A stretch of 39,231 nucleotides of DNA from Candidatus Pacearchaeota archaeon (lineage in GTDB: Archaea > Nanobdellota > Nanobdellia > Pacearchaeales > GW2011-AR1), in NCBI GenBank assembly GCA_017608705.1, contig JAFCFJ010000012.1:1-39231 (forward strand), read 5' to 3'. A program made the position numbers and the translations under genes. Position 1 is the first letter of the stretch. Each line of letters opens with the position of its first letter. Below are positions 9,476-17,869 of this stretch, piece after piece. The notes beneath the pieces are model-generated. The model ran no database searches. It had not been told where the DNA came from and was given only the letters and a program-made list of their open reading frames with translations.

Positions 9476-10497
9476 CTTCCTTCAATAAGATTATTTTCAA
9501 TGATTTCGAAGCCAATACGTTTAATTATAGGCTTGCCACATCTTGGGCAATAGGTTGTGCTTCCTTCCTCATCTGGTATATTTCCGGTATAGACATAGTG
9601 GAAGCCATGGTCGAGTGCCATTTTTCTTGCTTTTTTCAGTGTTGCTATGCTAGTAGGCGGTAAGTGGTTCAGTTTGTAATATGGGTAGAAGGCTGTGAAA
9701 TGCAAAGGAACGTCATGGCCAAGATTTTCTTTTACCCATTCTATAAGCTTGCTTATTTGCTCATCACTATCGTTGAGCGTCGGAATTAGCAAATTTGTTA
9801 CCTCTACCCATACACCTTGTTGTTTGAGTAACTTCAATGTCTCCAGGATAGGGGCAAGTCTCGCGTGACAAATCTCCTCGTAAAATTCTGGCGATAAGCT
9901 TTTGAGGTCTATGTTCGCGCCATCTATATATTTGCATAACTCTTTGAGCGGTTCCTTGTTAATGAAACCATTGCTTACAATTATGTTCTTTATGTTTTCT
10001 TTCTTGGCGATTTTCGCTATATCTAGCATATACTCATAGAATATTGTTGGCTCTGTGTAGGTATAAGCTATTATCTTCGCGTTATTGAGCTTGGCATCAA
10101 GCACAACTTGTTCAGGTGTCATGTTCATGTGCGGAACATCATCAACATAGGCCTGGCTTATCTCAGCATTTTGGCAATGCTTGCATGCAAGATTGCAGCC
10201 GGTTGTGGCTATGCTAAAAGCTGCTTCGCCAGGCAAGAAATGGTAGAGGGGTTTTTTCTCTATAGGATCTATCGCTATACTACACGGCTTACCATAAACA
10301 ACGCTAACGAGTTTGCCGTTTTGGTTTTGCCTTGCTTTGCATTTTCCATATTCCCCTAGCTTGAGCACGCAGAAATGGGGGCATAGCTGACATTGCACAA
10401 CGCCTTTGTCAAGCTTTCTATAAAACATTGCCTCTTTTTCTTGCATACTCCAGAGAAGGGAAGCTATATTTTTATTTGTTTCTGCACGCATAAACAA
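9436..10497 (-). CDS. amrS: AmmeMemoRadiSam system radical SAM enzyme
   Basis: VQCQLCPHFCVLKLGEYGKCKARQN; TTGCNLACKHCQNAEISQ (CxxxCxxC); PLHFTAFYPYYKL; C-terminal CPRCGKPII. Confidence 0.85.
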   Translation of the reverse strand: MFMRAETNKNIASLLWSMQEKEAMFYRKLDKGVVQCQLCPHFCVLKLGEYGKCKARQNQNGKLVSVVYGKPCSIAIDPIEKKPLYHFLPGEAAFSIATTGCNLACKHCQNAEISQAYVDDVPHMNMTPEQVVLDAKLNNAKIIAYTYTEPTIFYEYMLDIAKIAKKENIKNIIVSNGFINKEPLKELCKYIDGANIDLKSLSPEFYEEICHARLAPILETLKLLKQQGVWVEVTNLLIPTLNDSDEQISKLIEWVKENLGHDVPLHFTAFYPYYKLNHLPPTSIATLKKARKMALDHGFHYVYTGNIPDEEGSTTYCPRCGKPIIKRIGFEIIENNLIEGRCPCGEEIAGMWS

Positions 10498-10528
10498 AGG
10501 TTAAGAAAAAAGATGAAATCAGGAAACC

Positions 10529-10915
10529 TTATGTGAAAAGCTCACCGAATCTCTTTCCTTTTTCTCTCGCTCTTTCAATAGATATGGCAAGACCTTTCCC
10601 TGTTTTTTCCAAATATTTCGGCTCAATGAAAAACCAACCTTCTCTATTGAACCTTATCGCGATCAGAGGTTTGAGACCAAAGATCTCGCTGAACACAAGA
10701 AATTGCTCTATTTGTTTTGCATCCAGATAGCGTTTTTTGTTTTTGCTTGTTTTACACTCTATAGCATATTTCTTTCTACCCCTTCCGACAATCAAATCGC
10801 AAGGACTTTCTTCTGCTAAGCCACTCCCTGCTACCCTCACAGCACGCCATCCATTCTCATAGAAAAATTTCAATAGCTCGCGCTCAGCATTGATACCTTT
10901 TCTTCGGTTCGTCAT
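10529..10915 (-). CDS. hjc: Archaeal Holliday junction resolvase Hjc
   Basis: 128 aa; KGINAERELLKFFYENGWRAVRVAGSG...PCDLIVGRGRKKYAIECKTSK. Confidence 0.85.
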   Translation of the reverse strand: MTNRRKGINAERELLKFFYENGWRAVRVAGSGLAEESPCDLIVGRGRKKYAIECKTSKNKKRYLDAKQIEQFLVFSEIFGLKPLIAIRFNREGWFFIEPKYLEKTGKGLAISIERAREKGKRFGELFT

Positions 10916-10931
10916 CCTGAAAAAAGCAAAT

Positions 10932-11083
10932 TAGAGGTCTCTTGCCTGCAATGTTCGCCTGCCATTAGCTTTGGCTCTCTCTGCAGCCTCAAGCAAAAGT
11001 TGCTCAACTTTCTTGTTCAATGCTTCGGCAACATCGCTTGCCACATTCAAATCCTTTACGACCTCTTTTATTTTGCTTTTCAC
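10932..11083 (-). CDS. Small histone-fold (DUF1931/NF-Y-like) protein; frame continuity and start uncertain
   Basis: Reverse-strand reading LIVKSKIKEVVKDLNVASDVAEALNKKVEQLLLEAAERAKANGRRTLQARDL*; too short for the track. By coordinates the span is 152 nt, so a 1-nt shift near 10980 may interrupt it; only a GTG start is visible. Confidence 0.55.
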
Positions 11084-11151
11084 GATAAGGTTAGGAACAA
11101 GAGAGGATTTTTAAAGCTTTTTACAAACTACACATTGCAGTAACAAGTGCA

Positions 11152-12684
11152 TTACTTTTTATCCCGACTTTTTTTTATTTTGTTTTCTTCTATTGCCTTC
11201 TCACCCTCTTCCTTCGGCCTCATGAATGGGAAGAGCAACACATCACGGATGCTTGCAGAATTCGTAAGCAACATTACAAGTCTGTCAATGCCAATGCCGA
11301 GGCCTCCTGCTGGTGGCATACCATACTCCATAGCTTCAACAAAATCTTTATCGTAAGGATGTGCTTCCTCGTCGCCTTTTCTCAGCATCCTTGCCTGCTC
11401 CTCGAAAAGTTTTCTTTGTTTTACCGGATCATTGAGTTCTGAATAGGCATTACCAAGCTCCATTCCTGCAACGAAAGGTTCGAACCTTTCTATCAGCCTT
11501 GTTTTGCCTTTTTGCCCTCGTTTTTCTTTACAGAGGGGTGTTGTTTCCGCAGGATAGTCCATGATGATGGTTGGCTTTATCAGCTTTGGCTCGACAAGCT
11601 CTTCGAAGATAGCGGAGATAAGCCACCCTCTTGAGTCATGCTTCGCTTCTATCCCTTTCTCCTTCATGAATTTTTTCAGCTCTTTGTCATCCATAGCCTC
11701 CACGTCAATGCCTACATATTTCTTTATTGCATCCCTCATGGTCAGTTTTTCCCATTTGCTCAAGTCAAGCTTTTGCCCTTGGTATTCTATCTTTGTTGTT
11801 CCGAGCACCTTTTTAGCCACATACTCTACAAGCTCTGTAAATAGCTGCATCATATCTTCATAGGTAGCATAGGCTTGATAGATTTCTATCTGCAAAAATT
11901 CTGGGTTATGTAGCCTGTCAATACCTTCATTACGGAAATCCTTACTGAACTCATAAACACGTTCAAGGCCTGCAATCAACAGTCTTTTGAGATATAGCTC
12001 ATTACTTATTCTCAAATAAAGCTTCATGTCAAGTGCATTAAGATGGGTAACAAAAGGCCTTGCTGCAGCTCCGCCATAGACACTTTGCAGTATCGGTGTC
12101 TCAACCTCAAGAAAGCCACGTGCGTTAAGAAATTCACGAATAGCATCAATAATCTTTGTCCGTTTGATAAAAACATCTTTTACTTCAGGATTCATGATTA
12201 GGTCGAGATATCGTTTCCTGTAACGTTCTTCTTTGTCTTGCAAGCCATGCCATTTTTCTGGCAACGGCCTTATGGCCTTTGCGAGTATCTCAACTTTTTT
12301 TGCAAGAACAGAGAGTTCGCCACGTTTCGTCCTTATGACCTCACCTCTTACCCCGATTATATCACCTGTATCGATATATCTCTTGAAAAACTCTAACATG
12401 TTGTTAGGTGTTTCGCCTTTTTGAAGCACAACCTGGATCTTACCGCTGGCATCCTGCAACACAGCAAAAATTATCTTACCGATATCTCTCACAACCATAA
12501 TTCTTCCTGCAATACTCGCTTCATAGCCACTTTTTTCTTCAGGCTTTAACTTAGAAAACTTAGCATGCAGTTCTGCTGCTTTATCTTTTTGTTCGAATTC
12601 GCAAGCGTAGGGCTCTATGCCCTGCTTTCTTAACTCCTCTATTTTTTTCAGCCTTTCTTTGATGATTTGTTCTTCTCTGCCCAT
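11152..12684 (-). CDS. lysS: Lysyl-tRNA synthetase, class II
   Basis: 510 aa; N-terminal OB fold, YRKRYLDLIMNPEVKDVFIKRTKI, FLEVETPIL, RISNELYLKRLL, FRNEGIDRLHNPEF, GLGIGIDRLVMLLTNSASIRDVLLFPFMRP. Confidence 0.95.
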   Translation of the reverse strand: MGREEQIIKERLKKIEELRKQGIEPYACEFEQKDKAAELHAKFSKLKPEEKSGYEASIAGRIMVVRDIGKIIFAVLQDASGKIQVVLQKGETPNNMLEFFKRYIDTGDIIGVRGEVIRTKRGELSVLAKKVEILAKAIRPLPEKWHGLQDKEERYRKRYLDLIMNPEVKDVFIKRTKIIDAIREFLNARGFLEVETPILQSVYGGAAARPFVTHLNALDMKLYLRISNELYLKRLLIAGLERVYEFSKDFRNEGIDRLHNPEFLQIEIYQAYATYEDMMQLFTELVEYVAKKVLGTTKIEYQGQKLDLSKWEKLTMRDAIKKYVGIDVEAMDDKELKKFMKEKGIEAKHDSRGWLISAIFEELVEPKLIKPTIIMDYPAETTPLCKEKRGQKGKTRLIERFEPFVAGMELGNAYSELNDPVKQRKLFEEQARMLRKGDEEAHPYDKDFVEAMEYGMPPAGGLGIGIDRLVMLLTNSASIRDVLLFPFMRPKEEGEKAIEENKIKKSRDKK

Positions 12685-12718
12685 ACTGAAACCTTGGCGT
12701 AATAGTTTAAATATTTAT

Positions 12719-12994
12719 TCATATCCTCAAAATTTTGAACTCCTGAAACCCTTGAAAATGTTCTTCTTTTGTCTCAACTTTGTCTACTTTTGCAAACTTT
12801 GGTCCTTGTTTGCATAAATCTATCATTTTTTCCACAGCTTCGCTATTGCCTTCTAGCCATGCTTCAACCCTACCATCCGGCAAATTTCGCACATAACCTT
12901 TTATGCCAAGCCTATCTGCATTCTCTTTCACAAAGCTTCTGAAAAATACTCCTTGTACAGTTCCGCTTATGAAAACACGAACTGAGCGTTTCAT
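12719..12994 (-). CDS. acyP: Acylphosphatase
   Basis: 91 aa; VRVFISGTVQGVFFRSFVKENADRLGIKGYVRNLPDGRVEAWLEG. Confidence 0.92.
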   Translation of the reverse strand: MKRSVRVFISGTVQGVFFRSFVKENADRLGIKGYVRNLPDGRVEAWLEGNSEAVEKMIDLCKQGPKFAKVDKVETKEEHFQGFQEFKILRI

Positions 12995-13107
12995 TTTTTC
13001 ACGAGCTTTGTTATAAGCACTTGGTGTTTTATTCTCTTACCTAGATAGGTTTTCAGAAGCATTAATATTCTTTCCTCATAGCTTTTGAAATTGATTTCAG
13101 TCAGCAT
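12991..13107 (-). CDS. Candidate 38-aa ORF coupled between the TrmY-like gene and acyP
   Basis: MLTEINFKSYEERILMLLKTYLGKRIKHQVLITKLVKK*; starts inside the end of the upstream gene and ends ATGA-overlapping the acyP start; below the track length limit. Confidence 0.4.
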   Translation of the reverse strand: MLTEINFKSYEERILMLLKTYLGKRIKHQVLITKLVKK

Positions 13108-13582
13108 TTTCATAAGCTTGCTCTTCACGTCTGTCAAGCTCGTTATTCACGATAGCAACAACATGAGATGCAAAATAGATCTTTTTTCCTATTGAAATCT
13201 TTTTCGCTATCTTTTTTATTCTTTTCATCTCCTTCATCGGCAATCCTTCGTGGTCCCCGAGTAAAAACACAGCGTTCCTATCAATTGTTGCCTTTCTTAT
13301 ATCCTCACCACTTCTATCCAAAATATAAATTGTCTTGCCTTGCTGAACAAGTTCATCAATCAAACTTAGCAAACTTTTTTTCTCTATGGAGCAGCCAGGG
13401 AATACCTCCCGCTTTTCTCCTTTTTTATATTTGTAAAGCATACGCTTTATCAATCCTGCTACTGACAAGAAAAATGCTGCTATGACAACATGACATGCTA
13501 TATCAAGCCTGCCAGCTTTCATCAAATCTTTGAAATTGCCTGTGGTCCATGCCTTACCTGAAAAATATATGAATTCCCGCAT
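13097..13582 (-). CDS. trmY: TrmY-like SPOUT tRNA (pseudouridine54-N1)-methyltransferase, apparently internally shortened
   Basis: MREFIYFSGKAWTTGNFKDLMKAGRLDIACHVVIAAFFLS and GKTIYILDRSGEDIRK...VFLLGDHEGLP match TrmY ends. Confidence 0.65.
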   Translation of the reverse strand: MREFIYFSGKAWTTGNFKDLMKAGRLDIACHVVIAAFFLSVAGLIKRMLYKYKKGEKREVFPGCSIEKKSLLSLIDELVQQGKTIYILDRSGEDIRKATIDRNAVFLLGDHEGLPMKEMKRIKKIAKKISIGKKIYFASHVVAIVNNELDRREEQAYENAD

Positions 13583-13630
13583 GCTTTTTTCAGCATATGA
13601 TATTTTAATTATTTTTCTGACCTCTACGAG

Positions 13631-14047
13631 CTACAGAACTCTTGTCAAACAATTCTTGGCCATGTTAGAATTAAGCTCATTCGCATATGTATAATATACT
13701 ACTATCTCATTTCCATATTTCTTTCTTAATTCATCAAGCGACTGCGATATCGGATATGGAAGCCCATTCACAATATCATTCGCATAGAAACCATCGTGAT
13801 GAAGCACTATAAAATACTGATAGTTTCGTGACGTGATGATACCCACCACACGGGCTTCTATTCCACATCTATCGATTATGCTTACAATCTCTGCATTTAT
13901 CTTTTCGAACTCAGCCACGCGCTCATTTCCATACTTCTGCCTGAATTCTCTTATTTTTTCATCTCTTCCTCTGATGATAATGCTTCTTATCTTACTTACA
14001 AGATCTTCATCATCCATTTTATTTCCTGTGCAGGTCGGTAAGCACAA
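13631..14047 (-). CDS. Hypothetical protein
   Basis: 138 aa ORF overlapping the end of cbf5 (likely start at MDDEDLVSK). Confidence 0.55.
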   Translation of the reverse strand: MCLPTCTGNKMDDEDLVSKIRSIIIRGRDEKIREFRQKYGNERVAEFEKINAEIVSIIDRCGIEARVVGIITSRNYQYFIVLHHDGFYANDIVNGLPYPISQSLDELRKKYGNEIVVYYTYANELNSNMAKNCLTRVL

Positions 14048-14921
14048 ACTCTGGCCTTGCTACAACACGGCCTTCTTGCGTGACTCTTGCAACCTCTACA
14101 AATTTGTTTTTGGCAAACACTGCCACGTAGCTGTCCTTTTTTAATCTTTCTGCATCGCTTTTGTTACGCAGGAAATTGATGAAAAGCGGCAATCCTTTCT
14201 TAAGCCTTGGCATGCTCCATTCCCATACCTCCAGTACTGGTAAAATCCTTGCGATTATTTCTGCAGGCATGATGATCTCTCTTAGCTTGCTCTCATCTCC
14301 GAGTTTTTGCCATGCCTCAACAGCCTTGTCGAATTCATACAAATCAACTGCTGTATCCTCACTGAATATGCCTGCTTTTATTCGCCTTAGCTCTAGCATA
14401 TGCGCTCCTCCAATTCTCTCACCGAGATCATGCACGAGTTTCCTTATGTATGTACCGGCTTCAACCTCGGCTATGAACAGCACATCCTTGCCTTTCCTCT
14501 CCAAGATTTCAAATTTATACACGTGTCTCTCCCGCTCTTCGCGCTTAACACGGCTCCTTACTGGCGGCAATTGCTTTATTTTTCCAACGAAATTTTGCAT
14601 TTCAGACCTAAGCTTTTTATCACTCACCTCGCCGTGCAGACGCATTATTCCAACATAGCACTTGTCTTTCTTTATGAAATAACCGGTTAGCCTGCAAGCC
14701 CTGTTTAATGCTATAGGCAAAACACCTGTAACCTTTGGATCGAGTGTTCCGAAATGGCTTGTTTTTCTCAATCCCAATTTTTTCTTTACATATTCTGTTA
14801 CAGCGAAACTTGTAGGGCCAGAAGGTTTGTCTATATTTATTATGCCAAATTCGAGCAGATCTTCGATCTTTTTTTCTTCCCTCAGCTTTTCAATATCTAT
14901 TGTGGTAGACATCTTTCTCAT
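14019..14921 (-). CDS. cbf5: tRNA/rRNA pseudouridine synthase Cbf5 (TruB family, PUA domain)
   Basis: GIINIDKPSGPTSFAVTEYVKKKLG; HFGTLDPKVTGVLPIALNRA; GTYIRKLVHDLGERIGGAHMLELRRIKAG; PUA-like C-terminus. Confidence 0.93.
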   Translation of the reverse strand: MRKMSTTIDIEKLREEKKIEDLLEFGIINIDKPSGPTSFAVTEYVKKKLGLRKTSHFGTLDPKVTGVLPIALNRACRLTGYFIKKDKCYVGIMRLHGEVSDKKLRSEMQNFVGKIKQLPPVRSRVKREERERHVYKFEILERKGKDVLFIAEVEAGTYIRKLVHDLGERIGGAHMLELRRIKAGIFSEDTAVDLYEFDKAVEAWQKLGDESKLREIIMPAEIIARILPVLEVWEWSMPRLKKGLPLFINFLRNKSDAERLKKDSYVAVFAKNKFVEVARVTQEGRVVARPEFVLTDLHRK

Positions 14922-14958
14922 ATGTGCTATGGCTGTTACGAAGGAAGATTATAAAAAA

Positions 14959-15519
14959 TTAGTGTCGAGAAAGAGCTTTTCTCACAGGCTGTTTTCCTTT
15001 TTGTGCTGCTTTCTCTGCTTTTTCTATTTGCTTGCCTCCTTTCGCCTCTTGCTTGGCTATTTTTTCTTCGAGCTCCTCAACAGCTTTTTCTTTTTCCTCT
15101 ACCTCCCGCGCTTCTTTCTTGTCTTTCTCTATTTCTTCTTTAGTTTTTTCCTTTTCCTCTGCTTTTTCTTCCTTTGCTGCCTTTGCTTTGGCTTCATGTC
15201 TTCTCTTTTCCCTCTCTCTCGCATATTTTATCTTCTCTGGCATTTCTGCAAGTTCTACATAGACAGTTCCATCAGCATATTTTCTTGCTTTCACTTTTAT
15301 TTTTGCTGGCGGTTTTCTCGCGCCGCGAAACCATATTTCGTTGTTTAGCCATTTATCTATTTTCACTTTCGTCACGTCCCTGTTTTCAACTTTCATATGC
15401 CTTGCTATGAATTCCTTCAGCGCTTTCACAGCTTTTTTTGCACGCTTATATCTTGGCACGACTAGCCATGCTCTTCTTAGCCCTACAGTATATTCGCGCT
15501 CAAGAACAACTTCTGCCAT
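14959..15519 (-). CDS. rpl31e: Ribosomal protein L31e with long charged C-terminal extension
   Basis: VLEREYTVGLRRAWLVVPRYKRAKKAVKALKEFIARHMKVE...VKIDKWLNNEIWFRGARKPPAKIKVKA, then a K/E/A-rich tail. Confidence 0.88.
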   Translation of the reverse strand: MAEVVLEREYTVGLRRAWLVVPRYKRAKKAVKALKEFIARHMKVENRDVTKVKIDKWLNNEIWFRGARKPPAKIKVKARKYADGTVYVELAEMPEKIKYAREREKRRHEAKAKAAKEEKAEEKEKTKEEIEKDKKEAREVEEKEKAVEELEEKIAKQEAKGGKQIEKAEKAAQKGKQPVRKALSRH

Positions 15520-15526
15520 CTTACCC

Positions 15527-15730
15527 TCAGCCGAGATAGTCCTTCCTTATTTTTCTTGGCTTTATCTTGAGCTTGCGTGAACGCCAGTGCCTTCTTCTAT
15601 GCGTAATTGCCGAAGGATGTACTCTCTTGCCAATACCAAACTTGCGCAGGACAGCCCAGACAGGGGCCCACTTAACATGCCTGCCATGCTTTGCCAGCTT
15701 TACCTTCTTTGCAGTTCTGTTTTTTGGCAT
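15527..15730 (-). CDS. rpl39e: Ribosomal protein L39e
   Basis: 67 aa basic; KKVKLAKHGRHVKWAPVWAVLRK...RRRHWRSRKLKI. Confidence 0.8.
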   Translation of the reverse strand: MPKNRTAKKVKLAKHGRHVKWAPVWAVLRKFGIGKRVHPSAITHRRRHWRSRKLKIKPRKIRKDYLG

Positions 15731-15731
15731 T

Positions 15732-16019
15732 TTATTCTAACCTTTTCAATATTTGTTTGAATTCTTCATCGCTTATATTTTCTTTCAGTCCTGCTTTGAC
15801 AGCATGAGCGATTAGCGCTATGGCTTTTATTGCTTTTTCTGGATGTGTAAGTTTCAGCGCGCCGTAACGCTGTATAGCTTCTCTTGACATTTTTGTTTTT
15901 GCTATCCTTTCAAGCTCCTGTATTTCTGCCTGTAACTTTTCCTGTTCTTCTATTTCTTTGTATATATCTTCATTATCGGTGATGCCTGCTATATTGTTAT
16001 TATTGAAGTCTTGATTCAT
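15732..16019 (-). CDS. DNA-binding PDCD5 family protein
   Basis: EKLQAEIQELERIAKTKMSREAIQRYGALKLTHPEKAIKAIALIAHAVKAG. Confidence 0.85.
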   Translation of the reverse strand: MNQDFNNNNIAGITDNEDIYKEIEEQEKLQAEIQELERIAKTKMSREAIQRYGALKLTHPEKAIKAIALIAHAVKAGLKENISDEEFKQILKRLE

Positions 16020-16435
16020 TTTACTTTTTCAGCAATGCTCTCAAGAAATTGCTTGCCTTTTTCCGTTAGCTTCCTGCCCTTCTTTGTTCCTTCTGCCTTC
16101 TCCACGAAGCCAGCCTTCTCTGCCTGCTGTAATATGACTCTTATGATCTTACCGCTTGCCTTCCTGAATTCTTCTGGTTTTGCTCCACGGTTTTTCCTTC
16201 CTCCATATCTCGTGCGCAGTCTTTCAACACCAACTATTTTTCTTATATAGATCTGCCTCAAGATGCTCGCTGCCCTCTTGTACCACCAGTCGCTTTCTGT
16301 TGGCGGTCTTTCCTTAGCTGGTGATGTTTTCACAAATTTTGCCCATTCAGGCATCTCAAATTCCTTTATCTTTTTCAGCTCAGCAGCCAAGCTATCTATG
16401 AACTTTCCAGCATCAACCTCGATCGGCGTTACCAT
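16016..16435 (-). CDS. rps19e: Ribosomal protein S19e
   Basis: PEWAKFVKTSPAKERPPTESDWWYKRAASILRQIYIRKIVGVERLRTRYGGRKNRG. Confidence 0.94.
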   Translation of the reverse strand: MVTPIEVDAGKFIDSLAAELKKIKEFEMPEWAKFVKTSPAKERPPTESDWWYKRAASILRQIYIRKIVGVERLRTRYGGRKNRGAKPEEFRKASGKIIRVILQQAEKAGFVEKAEGTKKGRKLTEKGKQFLESIAEKVK

Positions 16436-16500
16436 CTTAGGAGCATAGGAACGTTCAATTAAGGCAAAATTTGCCTTTTAAACTTTTTGTTCCTGTAGGG

Positions 16501-16755
16501 TTATGCTTTTATTTTCTTTGGTGGCTTTCTCCACTTCTTTATGAAAATTGTGAAGCCAACTATACGATAAGTAAAATTTTTTCCAAGCTTGCTTACAAGC
16601 TTATCAGCTATTTCTCGCAGCTCTTGCCTATCTCTCGTTGCACTTTTCAATACAGTGACCTTGACATTTTCTCTTGTGTTAAACGCCTTTCTCAAACTTT
16701 CTATAAAATTTTCCGTCATGCCTTTCTTGCCTAGTTGCATTGTTGCACTTGCCAT
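16501..16755 (-). CDS. CRM-domain (YhbY-like) RNA-binding protein
   Basis: MQLGKKGMTENFIESLRKAFNTRENVKVTVL...IADKLVSKLGKNFTYRIVGFTIFIKKWR. Confidence 0.75.
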   Translation of the reverse strand: MASATMQLGKKGMTENFIESLRKAFNTRENVKVTVLKSATRDRQELREIADKLVSKLGKNFTYRIVGFTIFIKKWRKPPKKIKA

Positions 16756-17339
16756 TTTCCTACTGTGGGTGGCAGAACTTGCATTAGCTCATCTTTCTTT
16801 ATTTTTATTCCTTTCTCTTTCAAGGTCTTCTCTATCTTTTCTACCACAGCCTCCTTTTTCCTTTTTCCTGGATAAAGCACGCAGTAGATATCAAGCCCGG
16901 AACGGGTTGCTGTTTCTAGAGGTACTGCCCTCAGCGTGTTTTTTTGTTTAACCAAAGCGAGAATCATTCTCACGGTCTTGCTCTCAATTTTGCCCACAAC
17001 GCCAAATGTACCTTCTTTCATTTCTTTACGCTTCACTACTTGCCTACTGCTGAAAATATCAACTCTTGCTTTTGTCTTCCCTTGTTTCCACGCCTTGCTG
17101 AAACACGCGGTAAAAACCGCACTCTCATGTATATCTTCTGGCCTTAGATCTCGTGGCTCAGCAATTATCACCGCGAACGGACTACCGGGCTTGCTTGTAT
17201 GCATCATTATTCTTTCTTTTCCTCCTCGCAGTATTCTTATAACAAGCTCCTCGTTCTGCTTAGCATTCTTACCTCCAACAACAAGCTTGCCACTACTTGT
17301 ATAGAACCACCTGAATCTCTTATAGCCTGGAAATCGCAT
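16731..17339 (-). CDS. Stand-alone NFACT-R (DUF814) domain protein
   Basis: FRWFYTSSGKLVVGGKNAKQNEELVIR...MMHTSKPGSPFAVI...ESAVFTACFSKAWKQGK. Confidence 0.82.
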   Translation of the reverse strand: MRFPGYKRFRWFYTSSGKLVVGGKNAKQNEELVIRILRGGKERIMMHTSKPGSPFAVIIAEPRDLRPEDIHESAVFTACFSKAWKQGKTKARVDIFSSRQVVKRKEMKEGTFGVVGKIESKTVRMILALVKQKNTLRAVPLETATRSGLDIYCVLYPGKRKKEAVVEKIEKTLKEKGIKIKKDELMQVLPPTVGKWQVQQCN

Positions 17340-17375
17340 AAAGAAATAACGAAAAAAGGTTTTAATATTTTCCTC

Positions 17376-17810
17376 TTAGTAATTTTGTGCCAATCTGCGC
17401 TCTATGTCTTCTGGGCTAACTATCTGGCCTAACTTGTATTGTATTCCTTCTGCACCGTCAATTTCAAGATAGATTTTTTCAGCATTATTTCCAATTTCTC
17501 TGTAGCTTTGAAGAAGAGGTTCAAGTTTGTTTTTCACTTCTCTTTCATAAATTGCATAAATCACTGGATCAAGTTCTTCTGGATCGCCAAAATTTTCTTC
17601 AAGCCATTCCTTTACATTACAGATTTTCTCGAGCAAACCTGCTTTCTTTTTGGCTTCTTCCCTGTTTAGTTTTATCAACTCGATCTTGACTTTACATTCT
17701 CTCCATATAATTCCTTCATTTACAAGCTGGGGCCAATTACGCCAGCTAGCACATTCTTCTATTATGCTATTAACGTAGAATACTGTTCCGTCTTTGCTTT
17801 GCATTTCCAT
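17376..17810 (-). CDS. Hypothetical protein
   Basis: 144 aa ORF, no recognised family. Confidence 0.5.
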   Translation of the reverse strand: MEMQSKDGTVFYVNSIIEECASWRNWPQLVNEGIIWRECKVKIELIKLNREEAKKKAGLLEKICNVKEWLEENFGDPEELDPVIYAIYEREVKNKLEPLLQSYREIGNNAEKIYLEIDGAEGIQYKLGQIVSPEDIERRLAQNY

Positions 17811-17869
17811 TGAAATATCTTCTTGATGGAATTTAAAAATTTTACTAGTTTACGATACTTATTTTAATT

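Noticed and set aside
14827-15348. 173 aa Phe/Leu/Ser-rich plus-strand ORF and neighbours
   Set aside because: Antisense to cbf5 and the K/E-rich L31e tail; hydrophobic composition is a complement artefact
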